A stretch of DNA of 64,000 nt, from NCBI GenBank assembly GCA_963965975.1, contig OZ014423.1, forward strand, positions 6,430,401 to 6,494,400, written 5' to 3'. This stretch comes from Xestospongia bergquistia (taxonomy: Eukaryota > Porifera > Demospongiae > Haplosclerida > Petrosiidae). The translations under genes were made by a program, and so were the position numbers. Below are positions 21,001-32,328 of the stretch, one piece after another (positions within the stretch are counted from its first letter, which is position 1; the number at the start of each line of letters is the position of its first letter). The notes beneath the pieces are model-generated. The model searched no databases. It was not told where the DNA came from and saw only the letters and a program-made list of their open reading frames with translations.

Positions 21001-23942
21001 TCAACAATATTAAGTCTTTTTCTTGATAGTTGAACAGCTTTCAAATTATCTCGTATATGCATACGATCAATATCTTCAGGAGCTTTCTCATCAGATTCCA
21101 AATATTGAACTAAACCCAGTGGCTAATTAAATAGAATTAATGTAAATGGCATCAGTGGGTGTGGCCTACCAGCATACGTAACAATAGTGCATTGGCAGTT
21201 GGATTCTCTGTAATCCATAGTTTTATTAAATGACGACTCAATTGCCTACAGTACACATATAACATATATAGATATAACTAAATATATTATACCTATGAGT
21301 TAACAATCTATTATCAGTACTAGATGTAAATAGTGCCGTGTGCATATGACGAGGTAATGCCCCCTCTGCTAAAGCTAGATCCTGCATTCTCTTAGCTGTC
21401 TCTTCATCTCCTTCCTAAATAAAAATAAAATGGAGTATGCCTATATTTAATGGGCTTGTACCTCAATAATTGCCTTCATAATGAGGCCAGCAGCTTTAAT
21501 AATAGCAAGTGATGGATGCTGAAATAATTTAAATAAGGATCGATTTAAACCTGCTGTAAGTTCAAGAACCATATCAAACATTGCTCCTGATGTGGTCTCA
21601 CTAAATATATAATATTATATTAATATATTAAGATATGAACATTACCTGTATGGAGGACAAATGGCAAATGTAATAAAATCCAATAATGCACTAATTACAA
21701 GAGCTCCTGTACCCAGTTGCTAGGGAACAAATAATAAATCATTATCATCATAATTAGAGGGTCATACCACATTTGTTCGGAGAACATCAATGAGGTTTTC
21801 AACAAAAACTTTACTAGAAAGAAGTGATGACTTATTTAATTGTTCTTGTTTTAGATCAAAGTTATCATGCATTGGTTGCATTAATGCACACAATAGATCC
21901 ACACAGGCATGAGTAATGCCATCATCTTTACGTTTAAGACTACGAATTACTTTTTTACCAACAGCATCTCTAAAACTGGAAAAAATATATATCAAAAATA
22001 AAATGTCAGTAATGATTACTTTTGAAGATCAGTAAAGGATCCATAACCTGCTTTAGAGGCTACTAATCTTCTTAAAGCATGAAACTGACTCTCTAATTGT
22101 TCAGATGATACAGACTCTTGGTTGCCTTCTTTAGATACAAGAGCTGCCAGAGCTTGAGTAATCAATTTCTCTTTGTTCTCAGCAAACAAGCCTTCTTGAC
22201 TAACAGCATGATTTAAACCACTATACCCAATATTTGCATTAAATTGATCTACAGCAGAATTGAACATTGGTCCCGGGGGCGTGGTCGCTAATAATTTCAA
22301 ATAAATACTCTCCACTTCGTCTTCAACAGGAACAAACAATGGACCAAGTCGATAGCCCATATTAGTACGTCTAATTTTAACACATACATCTTTGTTACCA
22401 GTAGCTCTGACACCATCAAGTATAGAACACAATAGAGCATCTCTATTAATATATATACATAATATTGTTACAGTATAATATATACCTGTCTGCTGAAGTA
22501 TAGCGACGTATTATACTAGTATTATACTCTATGGCAAAGTTTTGAGGATTATCATCATATCGTATTAGAGCAAAAACATTCACTAGTGGTTGTAATGTCA
22601 CAATAGCATATGTTGAAGGATCTCTCTCAATAAGACATGTTTCTGATAAGGCTAGAGTACGTTGAACTGGTTCCTTAATTAAATAGTAAATTAATTAATT
22701 AAAAAGAGGTGTGGCTTACTGGATGTCGTAGTGTATGTTTTTGAACTGGAAACTCTGTTAATGATGTTATACAATCATCATCACTGAGTGAATAAAGAGT
22801 ATGACCACACCCACAAATGACCATACCTACCTGTATTTACCAAATCGTCTATTAAGAAAGTCTTGATGTGTAATAGTCTCTTTTCTAATTCCAATATAAT
22901 ATCCAACATTACTTTGAGAAGCAGTTTGTACATCACGTAATAATTCATCTCTCTGATCGACAAGGAACATGTGCTATTAGAGAATAATAATTAGTGGGCG
23001 TTGCCCTATTATTAGGCTTACAAGTCGTTCAAAACCACCATGAGATATAACAATAGCAGCAGGATGATCAGATACCTAGATAAACCAGTTTGTTAAACCA
23101 GTCAAACTAGTTTTGACACTCACTTTACATATGAATTCAATATCTTTATAATCATAGTCACATAGTTTTTGGCCAGCGACATTAACTTGACTTAAGCAAT
23201 GACGTCGAACCTAATAAGAGAAAATAAGTATGCATGACTGACTATGCCTGCCAGTTAACTTACCACTAAAATGACATCAACTCGAGACTCATTCCATTTG
23301 TACTTTAATGCTTTAAATCGCTACAAAATTATAGTTATAGTAAACAAGTTTACATAATAGCATCACATGATCACATGACAATATTACGCAATCATATGAC
23401 TAAGATCATATGATCACATGACCCTACATATACATGATATCATTTACCTTCTCTACTTTGGCCTTGCTAGCATCAGCAAATAAGGGACTCCAACGCTATA
23501 AACAATCATTAAAGTGGGTGTGTCATTGGGTCTGACTTATTGACATACCAATGCCTCTGTAATGAGCCCAGCACGATGTTCACTTGAAAAGGTCATTTGA
23601 TTAGCTTTACGGCCTTTTCTCATATGTATAACAAACTCATTATTAGTTCGTAAACTAGGGGTTATGTCCACAAACTCATTGTAAGGCCACTAAAGGGTGA
23701 GAAGATAAAGTGGATGTGGCATTTATAAGCGTAACAATATAATCTGATGACATACTTGGTTAGTAACTTCTAAAGTACCAGGATTCAGTGTAGTAACAGC
23801 TTTAGTTCCAACACAGAAGACACGCTTATATCTAAGATATATGGAAATTGCAAATAATGCATTACATCACATACTTTCCTCTCCAAGAGTGTTTCGTTGT
23901 GTAATAACGAACAACATCTTCATTACCTTCCAAAGATGCCAT
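15039..23942 (-). CDS. DNAJC13: DNAJC13 / RME-8, endosomal J-domain protein
   Basis: RME-8 recruits Hsc70 to early endosomes and works with the retromer/SNX1 and WASH machinery in cargo recycling. The start at 23942 reads [20 protein letters not shown], close to the animal RME-8 N-terminus (PI3P-binding region). The four IWN repeats that define the family are visible: [15 protein letters not shown] (about 20785-20825), [13 protein letters not shown] (about 19240-19280), [14 protein letters not shown] (about 17385-17430) and [14 protein letters not shown] (about 16240-16285). The J domain lies between repeats 2 and 3, as in the family, with [17 protein letters not shown] (18755-18810) and an intact HPD. 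The tail is Gly/Ser/Pro-rich and ends GGNEDD. It is the largest gene here, with dozens of exons over 8.9 kb, nearly all separated by introns of about 45-90 nt. Overall it is full length. Confidence 0.95.
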
Positions 23943-24065
23943 TACTTGAGCTATATTATAGCTTTAACTGCAGTTTACTTGAGCCCAACCTACTGTGTCA
24001 TATGAGAATCACGTGGCTATGTCATCATAACCATAGTAACCAATACATAAACAAATAGTCCAGCT
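23943..24065. promoter_or_regulatory. Shared spacer between DNAJC13 and TCTE1 starts
   Basis: 123 bp separate the divergent start codons of a general trafficking gene and a cilium gene. No TATA box is seen. Two copies of 'catatgag/tcatatgag'-like sequence and 'ccatagtaacca' occur. Both promoters must be here or inside the first exons. Confidence 0.45.
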
Positions 24066-25912
24066 ATGCCTATAGAAACTCAACGTACACGAACTCACCA
24101 GCTAGAAGACAGTAAAGAAGTAAGAATTGAAAGTATAATAATGATGTTATTAATAGTGGGTGTGGTTTTAGGCTGTCATTTCTGGTCCAGCTAATCCTGC
24201 TGCTGATCCTCGACAGATAAGACGAGTTATTGCAGAAGATCCAGAATGGTAAGTGAAATTGAATGTAATACATTTGTATTTATTGTAATCTAATCATCAC
24301 AGGAATTTAGAGACAGTCCCTCCATTATGTGACTTGTGTGTTAGTCATATTGTGTCACAATTTCCAATTAACCCATTATTGGATGAATTGCCACCTCCAT
24401 ATAGACAAAAAGTCCTTGATAAGTTACCTACATCAATACCATTAGAGTAAGTCATAAAGTTATTAGCCATACCCACTTTATGTAGTTAATTAATAGTGTG
24501 ACAGCTCCTCTTATTAATGAAGAAGATTATTGGGAGAAATGTTGTAATGAAAGGTGGGCGTTGTGCGTTGTAGCTGATCATAATGGACAATGGAAACAAA
24601 TGTATTTTGAACGTCACATTCAAGAATTGATTGAACAATTTGTACCATCATTATCTGATCTGCAGCAGGTATGTATATGATGTCATGATGATGTCATCAT
24701 TATTTCCTAGTTGGAGTCTAGTCTAAAATTAGCAAGTCCCTATGTTCAATGTATAAAATTAAACCAGTTACTACCACCTCCACCCCCTCAAGAGATTAAA
24801 TTATTAGATGAGGAAGAAATTGGTGACAAGTAATTACATGTACATGTACTAATAGTTATCAGCTATTCTATTTAGTTTAAGTGAAGTCGACTCATTAAGA
24901 CCAAGCCACACCCACCTTGATTTGGGAGTGCCCCTAAAACATCTAGAGAGATTACAAGAATTACATCTTTCATATGGGTAAGTATTGACTGTCATGTGAT
25001 GATCATGTGATACATAATAGAGTTAAGAACTGTGGTATGAACTTTGATTGGGGACTATTTGAATTTACTAAAGAAGATTGTCAAAAGTTGGCAACAGCTA
25101 TCAAATCCACTCATCAATTGAAAGTGTTAAGTCTTTATCGTAGTAAATTATCAGATGATAAAGCACGTTTATTGATTTCATATTTATTGGATCATACAAG
25201 TTTATCAGCATTAGGTATATTATATATGTAATATAACATATGATATTATCTATTATAGATCTCTCTCACAATAAATTAAGTGATGGTTCAGCACGTGCTC
25301 TCAGTAAATTATTAAATGGTCATTGTGTATTGCGTGTCTTGGATATTAGTAATAACTGTATTGGAGCGATGGGTGGGGCTTCATTGGGTCATGCACTTAA
25401 GGTGAACAACACTCTGATAGAACTTAATATTAAACTTAACAGGTAACAAGTACATAATTATTAACACCAATCTAGGAATGTTTAATTAGACTAGGAGATG
25501 AAGGAGCTCAACCCATTTTAAAAGCATTGATGAAGAATACTACATTACAATCACTTAACATTGGCAGTAATGACTTTGGGGAACCTACTGCTACAATATT
25601 ATCAGAGGTAATTATTACATAGACATGTACATAACATTTATAACTTTATAGTTATTAGTATCTAATCAAATATTAACTAAACTGAACATAACTTGTAACA
25701 AGTTAGGTGAAGTAAGGACTATATATATTATACAACTATATTGTCATATTATATACTAATAGACTGGAGGTAAGTTATTACAAGAAGGTATTGAGGAGAA
25801 CAAGACATTAATTGAATTGGATTTACGTCTCACTGAAATTAGTGCTGAAAATGAGTACTCTATCAATCAAAAAATACGGACTAATGCTGATAGAGTGGGT
25901 GGGGTCTCCTAA
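24066..25912 (+). CDS. TCTE1: TCTE1 / DRC5, nexin-dynein regulatory complex subunit
   Basis: DRC5 is part of the nexin-dynein regulatory complex that coordinates dyneins in motile cilia and flagella. The first exon (24066-24119, MPIETQRTRTHQLEDSKE) joins in phase at 24172. The N-terminal half carries the family signature: IRRVIAEDPEWNLETVPPLC, NEEDYWEKCCNERWALC and WKQMYFERHIQELIEQFVP. The second half has leucine-rich repeats of the ribonuclease-inhibitor type, with CGMNFDWGLFEFTKEDC, then LDLSHNKLSDGSARALSKLL, LDISNNCIGAMGGASLGHAL, LNIKLNRLGDEGA and LNIGSNDFGEPTATILSELL. The end (KTLIELDLRLTEISAENEYS) matches the conserved C-terminal block of human TCTE1. In a sponge it would serve choanocyte flagella, larval cilia and sperm. 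Confidence 0.93.
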
Positions 25913-26163
25913 ACCATTACATGTATCAAATAGATTGATATCTTGTAATAAAAATAATTTATTTTTAATTAAAGTAAAACACACTCTATGATGTTAAGAA
26001 AATTTTTTGGACCAGCAAGAAATTTTCCATAGTAACTGCATGTATACGACTAACTAACATTGTCATGATAACCATTGCTATAACAAGATTACCATAGTAA
26101 CTATAAGCATACAACATTACCATAGTGACAGCATGAAAGCATCACTGCAATGGTAATGATTAT

Positions 26164-26340
26164 CACTTAACATTACAAGGACCTTTAATTCTAACTTCAT
26201 TAAAAAAAATTAAGTTATTTGATGACTTATCTCAATTCTTGTAAAAACTATAGTCCATGGTTACAATTAAAAAATGGTCCAAGATGATAGATAGGTAATC
26301 CTATCACATTAAATTTTTAATGCTAACTACAGAGTTATAG
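26164..26340. repeat. Diverged solo copy of the palindromic hairpin
   Basis: It starts 'cacttaacattacaaggacc' and is centred on 'actatagtccatgg' at about 26250. It ends in a weakened inverse arm ('ttaatgctaactacagagtt'). The organisation is that of one satellite hairpin, but the perfect palindrome has decayed to about 16 bp at the centre. It supports an older, dispersed phase of the element. Confidence 0.65.
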
Positions 26341-26656
26341 TATACATCAAATATTACTACTAGTCAATACATTTATCAGTACATTGTCTTTAATAAATAA
26401 TATCAATATAACATTTATAGTACCATATATTAAAATAAAGGTTTCTGATTATAGTAGGTTTTATAAGGTGAGTGTTATAATGAACATAGTCATGGACCCT
26501 TGAACAATGTTATGTAATCTAATCATATGTAGTCTTGATTCTTATATACAGCCCTGAATGTATCATCATGAATGACCTTTTTTGGGTGGACTATAAATAG
26601 CTCAACCTTAATATAGAAATATAGTTTAATATATCTGTCAGATGAAGTAATGGAGC

Positions 26657-26758
26657 AGGAAATTCTGACTCTGACTAGTGGAATGTCATCTTGGATGTCA
26701 CACCTGCAGGAAATTCTGACTCTGACTAGTGGTGGAATGTCATCTTGGAGTCACACCT
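26657..26758. repeat. 50-bp direct tandem duplication
   Basis: Two adjacent copies of a unit starting 'caggaaattctgactctgac', at 26657-26706 and 26707-26758. They differ by a three-base insertion and a few small changes. The same block is flanked by a second, looser repeat containing 'gaaatatagtttaatat'. Confidence 0.8.
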
Positions 26759-26819
26759 ATTAAATATTACAGATAAAGTAATGAAGAAATATAGTTTAAT
26801 ATCTATATATCTATGTTAG

Positions 26820-26993
26820 GTAACTGCCTCAGATGAGCAGGGACAAAATGATCTAAAACAGACTGTTGCCTCCTTAATTAAAGAAGAAGAGTCTCGTCAT
26901 AATGGTTCTGAAACCATGTTGTCAGCTTCATCCTTTTTCTATAATTATTCTGATAAAATGGTAGATATTATTGTTAAATACACTGAAACATAA
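26820..26993 (+). other. Orphan exon-like open stretch
   Basis: A 57-codon frame begins directly after 'tgttag' and ends at TAA 26991-26993. It reads VTASDEQGQNDLKQTVASLI, then KEEESRHNGSETML and a hydrophobic-acidic end. No homology recognised. It lies about 220 bp after TATAAATAG. It could be the last exon of a small plus-strand gene, or chance. Confidence 0.25.
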
Positions 26994-27487
26994 CTTCGTT
27001 CAATTTGAATTGTATAAAAATAATGAAATAATACTATTAACAATAACACTCACTTTACTATAATCAAAAACCTTTAATATGTGGTATGATAAATGTTATA
27101 TTGCTATTATTTATTAATAGAACTTATTCATGAAGAAACAGCAAATTCAATTTTCCTCTAAAATGTTCACTACATGATCTTTATATAATACATGATCTAG
27201 TCTACATTAGTTCTGACTATAATATCTCAACAATCATATTTTTTAAACAAAATAATTGTTTCTCTTCTAAAATGTTGTTAAAACATGTAAAAAAAAAGAT
27301 TTATTACTTACAAGTTGTACTAAAAAATTTTAGTAAATATAATATAATCCTAATTATACAACTTGTTAATTGACATATTCTTTATTAATTTAGAAATTGA
27401 AAAAAGTTTTTTCTAAAACAAAGATCAAAATAGTTCAGTGAGTGAAGTTTAAATAATACAATATGACCACACCCACAATATTTTTTT

Positions 27488-29007
27488 CTAAAGTCCATTG
27501 TATGGTTTCTGATGAGAGTCCTGTCCAAGCACTCTAATTAAATCTAATCAACATTTAATAAAAGGAAATCCTCTCGATACAAGTGATACCTTCTTTATCC
27601 TTATCAGAAAATGATCCACGTGGAAAGTTAACATCAAATGTTACATACAAATCTCCTTTACGAAGATTATTTTCATAGTTGGGCATACCTTCCCCTTTCT
27701 TCATTATCATAGCACCAGACCACGTCACTTTATCCCTACTTATTGTCACCTAACAAATGTTATATTAAATGTTGTACTGAGTATATCTATACTTTATGTC
27801 CATCCAAATGAGTTATGTCCATTGAGAATCCAGTAAGTGCATCTCGTAATGATATAGTGACATTGATATATAAATTATCACCCCATCTTTGAAATATATC
27901 ATGTCTGTAAGAAAAAGAGTATTAAAAATCTCTTTAATGACAATTACCTTTTTTGTCTTATCACTAATATCAAGTCACCTGGTTCACCATCAATATGGGG
28001 CTCTCCTACAGACAGTCTATATATCCTTCATACTACTATATTATGTCCTTACCTTCAGCAACAAAAGGATATTGATAACCATCACTCATACCTGGTTCTA
28101 TTTCTACCTCTAAAATCTTTTCTTCATTCTCGTATCTATATTAAAATCACATTATTCTCAGTACAATCATATAATACTTACTTTATATTAGGGCAGTCAT
28201 CACATACTTGCTGTTGTACCATCTAGAAGAGATATGTCAGATAACAACAATGTGATTATAGACATACTTGGAATCGTCCTGGACCTAATGGCATTGTCTT
28301 CATTTCCATACGACAATTACATTTACGAGTCCCTTTAGCTGGTTTAGCTACAGGTTTATAACGAGCCAAATTAATTGTATGACCAATATAGAGATCTTCT
28401 AATGTCACCTAGCATTACAATTATATCCAACATCATTTTTAATGGTATATACCTCAATATCCATTGTAATAGTACCACCACGGGGTATCTCACGTTGACC
28501 GCCATCAGTTTGTCCAAAGTGGAATCCAAATCCTCCGCCAAAAAAGGATCTATAAAATATATTATCATTATAAAATGTTTTATAACTCTCTTACCCAAAG
28601 AAGTCATCACCATGATGTTGTGCTTGATTTTTAAGTCCTTCTTCGCCATGACGATTATAAATATCTCTTTTATCATCGTCACTGAGAACCTAATCACATG
28701 ATAATCATCATGCGGACATACGTTTATCATGTGACATTACTTCATAAGCATCGTTAATATCATGGAATTTTGTCTGCGCATCTGGATCATCAGGATTTTT
28801 ATCAGGATGATATTTCATTGCTAATGTACGATAAGCTTTTTTGATCTGTTTAGAAGAAGCATCTCGACTGACACCTAAAATGTTGTAGAAATCTCGCCTG
28901 TAAAGAAACAAAGGAACCTCAATCATTTAATTGACACAGACTTCTTACCCTGCTTGTGTAGAGATCAATAGAGTAGCCACTAAGAGTAATAATTGAATGA
29001 TATCCAT
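27488..29007 (-). CDS. DNAJB11: DNAJB11 / ERdj3, ER-lumenal Hsp40 cochaperone
   Basis: ERdj3 delivers unfolded clients to BiP in the ER lumen. The ATG at 29007 opens a hydrophobic signal peptide ([20 protein letters not shown]) followed directly by the mature start [15 protein letters not shown]. The J domain has [20 protein letters not shown] with intact HPD. Then come a Gly/Phe segment ([12 protein letters not shown]) and the substrate-binding domain with the ERdj3-specific cysteine pairs ([19 protein letters not shown] and CDDCPNIK). [12 protein letters not shown] and [20 protein letters not shown] follow. The last intron is only 46 nt (27544-27589). Splicing it restores the expected end ([15 protein letters not shown], stop 27488); reading through it gives an unrelated tail. 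There is no KDEL, as usual for ERdj3. Full length. Confidence 0.94.
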
Positions 29008-29222
29008 CACTAAACCTCATGGGTTGAGAAGTGGGTGTGGTCCCCATGGGGGCGTGGCTGCGCCTACTAGGTGTTTACACGATGACGTCTTCTTTATAAC
29101 TATTTCTGGCAGGTCGTTATGTGTCAGCAATTTATGAGCACTACTTAAATTGTTAATTCTCTTGGAAAGGAGTCAATAAACAGTTATCTGTGCAATCTAC
29201 AAATCTACGAGATTCAGGAATT
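29008..29222. promoter_or_regulatory. Divergent spacer between DNAJB11 and NBR1, with CRE-like site
   Basis: 215 bp between two start codons. 'GATGACGTCTTC' near 29082-29095 contains TGACGTC, the core bound by CREB/ATF factors. ATF6- or ATF4-type control would fit an ER chaperone paired with an autophagy receptor, but that is inference. No full ERSE (CCAAT-N9-CCACG) was seen. Confidence 0.45.
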
Positions 29223-32134
29223 ATGGCAGAACATGGCTCAGTTAAAAATATCGTGGTCACTATCACTCGAGATAAAGAAAGTCTAACTCCCATGTTATTA
29301 AACACTTTAACGACTTTCAAAGACTTTAGGAGACAAGTTAGTTATCATTAATGTTAATATTGTATCACTGTTAGTAATTTTTTTTCTTTACTAGGTTGAA
29401 GAAGTCACTCGACAGTCTGGTATAAAACTGCTTTATATTGATGAAGATGGAGATGCTATTAATCTTGATTCCGAAGGTAAAGCTTATAACGTTCACATTA
29501 TATGATTATAAATACTATCAGAATATTATAATAGTAAAAAGATTAATCATAATCATGTGATTGCTCATGTGACTAATTATTAGATGTTATGCTGACTCAT
29601 CTTGTTAATACATAAATTCATTATGTCCTAATAAGGAAGTTACTATTACTTGGCATTTTAGATGAATTTAAAGAAGCAATTAAACTAGCTAATGAAACAA
29701 AGCAACTTCATGTATTAGTTGAAGATCCAAAAGGAAATACCACAGTAAGCTACCTCTCTCTCTAGTTTACTGAATGACAACTATATCATTTCAGGTTAAA
29801 CCATCTCGTTCTCATCATCATCACTACTCACAATTAGCTGCAAGTTTTGGTGATAAACGTAGAAAGGCTGCAGAAGTTGCTGCACGAGCTCTTCTTGGTA
29901 AACCTGCTTGTTCCTCTAATAACAAAGAGCCAGAATGGTTCCAAGAAGCTATGGATAAAGTAATAACTATATCTGTTATACATAAATTAATTGTCCCATT
30001 CTTTAGCACACTCAAGAAGTGATACAAGCTGTTCTTCAAGGACTTGATGGTGCTGTCATTAAGAGTGTGAAAGGATCATCTCAGTGTGGGCCAGTAGTCC
30101 ACGATGCTATTGTTTGTGATGGATGTGAAAGTAATATCATTGGGCCAAGATATAAGTGTGGGTAAGTTCCTTAATTTTCAAGATGTGATAATGAGTTTAT
30201 TGTTCTAGCAATTGTCCTGATTATGATCTATGTGAAAATTGTGAACCATTTTCAGAGTTCATTCACAGAGATGATCATGTCTTTATTAAAATCAAAAAAC
30301 CTGCTCGTTTTGCTGGTGTAAGCAAAAAAGGAAAATGCAAGCCACTTATTAAAAGAAACATCTACCAACCACCACAATTATATGAACAACAGTATGTTTC
30401 CATGGTAACACGTGTAACTTTTAACATTGTTAATAATTTTGTAGGGAGGTGCTCTTGACTGGATACCAGGACTCACATCATATTGATCCTCCTGAGACTA
30501 AACAAGATACACCTCAAGAAGAACTTAAAGTCAAAAAAGGTTTAGTTCGTCGCTCTAAGAAGCAGTTGCGTGAAGATCTCAAAAAAGCTTCTTATGATAT
30601 ACCTCCATCACACCTTGATACCAATGAAGACTTGAGACGTATTAGTAAAAAACAGCTTCGAGAATTGAAAGCATCTAAACAAAAGAAGAAGAAACAAGAT
30701 CAACACTACCTATCTTGTCCACCTCCAGTAGAAGAGGTTATTCCCACAGTACCTTCAAAGGAAGAGATTGAAAGAAAAGGTCATGGAAAGTGAGTTGTAC
30801 TTTCTCCTTTTGGTATAACTTTCTTTGTTCTTTCAGACCATTAGATGCTATGTTCATAGCAGACACTAGTTATCCAGATGGCTCTACTGTTGTATATGGT
30901 CAACCTTTCACAAAGACTTGGATTATTGAAAACTCTGGTACTAAGAAATGGCAGCAAATACAATTGATTCATCAAGAAGGATTTCTACCAACACAGTCTG
31001 AAATTGATGTCCCTGATCTTGCTCCTGGAGAACAGGTAACCATAGCAACTTTGGTGATGTTTTAAATTAGACTGTACTATGTAGGTGGAGTTAGCAGTGA
31101 CCTATCCAGCATTATCAGCAGAAGATGGTATTGAGATCAAAAGTTCATGGAGACTTATTCATAACAAGACCACACCCTTTGGTTGTACACTGTGGCTTTC
31201 TGTTATAGCACAACCTGGTAATGTTATTGCCACACCCATTAATCAAGTATAATTGTATGATTATTTCACAGATCCAGTAGAACAACTTACTAATACCTTT
31301 GAACAGATATCTTTCCCTCTTGATGAAGATGATGACCATAAATCTGAGGACTATACTTTTGTTAACCCACTAAGTCCAGTATTATCATTCAATTCTAATA
31401 TCAGCTTGCTTGAAGAAGGTAGTTAAAATTATTTTTATTAGATTAGCAATTAAATTTTTTCTCCTTTATTAGATTCACTCAGTTCAGATGATGAATTTGT
31501 TGTTGTAATTCCTAATTGTTTTAATTTAGATGTACCTCTAGAGGGATTTTCCCCTCCTAGCGATGACAGCTCCATGCTAGAGGAATCACATCCACAAGAC
31601 GTGGAGACAGCATCTATAGTGGAAGAAGGAGAAACCACACCCATTTCAAGTTATCAAACTCCACCTCGTGTGAACACACCTCCTCCAGTTCACAAGAGTT
31701 CATCTTATATTCCAGAACGCACTACACTCTCAGATGCATGGAAATCTCGTTGTCGTAATCCTGTCACCTATGCACTTGGTTTAATGAATACAGTTACAGA
31801 TATGGTGGAACAACATGTTCATTTCGTAGAGCCACCTGAAGAGACTCCACCCACACAACCTGATGAGGAAAGTTCCATCAAACCTTCACCTGTTGACTTG
31901 TCAAAGATATCTAAGCAAGAGCAAGATATTTCTCGTTTTATAAACAAGAAATGGGAGGAGCCTCAACCATCTACACCAATGGATAGGTTGATTAACATGG
32001 GTTTTGCAAACAGAGCTCTCAATAGTCGTCTACTGAAGAAACATAATAACAATCTACCAGCAGTTCTTGAGGAGTTATGTGAAACAAGTGGAATGGGTTT
32101 TCAAGCACCCCCACCTCCTTGTGAGTTTGTCTAA
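29223..32134 (+). CDS. NBR1: NBR1-like selective autophagy receptor
   Basis: NBR1 links ubiquitylated cargo to the autophagosome. Domains in order: an N-terminal PB1 (ITRDKESLTPMLLNTLTTFK, with the acidic YIDEDGDAINLDSEDEFKEA); a ZZ zinc finger (VCDGCESNIIGPRYKCGNC, PDYDLCENCE, near 30110-30250); a basic linker; the four-Trp/NBR1 domain (FIADTSYPDGSTVVYGQPF, KTWIIENSGTKKW); an LC3-interacting motif; and a C-terminal UBA (MDRLINMGFANRALNSRLLK). The LIR core (SDDEFVVVIPNCF, near 31475-31520) lies where vertebrate NBR1 has its own and is preceded by acidic residues. A single gene with PB1, ZZ, FW and UBA is the ancestral form from which SQSTM1 is thought to derive. Start ATG at 29223, stop at 32132-32134. 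Confidence 0.95.
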
Positions 32135-32328
32135 CTCTATAAACACATCTAAAAACAATGATGCTGTTTTATTCCATTTATTGTCTTGTCTTGTTGTATA
32201 TATAGTATTGTATGCAATATTAAGAACATTTCTATTTGATGTCACACATGTGTAATTTTTTCAAAAAATTGAATTTTCCGTGGAACAAAATTATTTTCCT
32301 ATGTAATTACAAAGTCAGGTTCCTAGTC

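Larger units (their letters stand above)
25913..27487. other. 1.6-kb spacer between TCTE1 and DNAJB11, no convincing gene
   Basis: Very AT-rich. It contains an old copy of the satellite hairpin (26164-26340), a TATA-box-like TATAAATAG at 26592-26600, a 50-bp tandem duplication (26657-26758) and a short open frame at 26820-26993 that starts right after a splice-acceptor-like 'tgttag'. From 27000 to 27487 I see only AT-rich sequence. Confidence 0.6.

Noticed and set aside
28371-28730. Open frames on both strands over DNAJB11 exons
   Set aside because: They are shadows of the DNAJB11 coding frame and run through introns.
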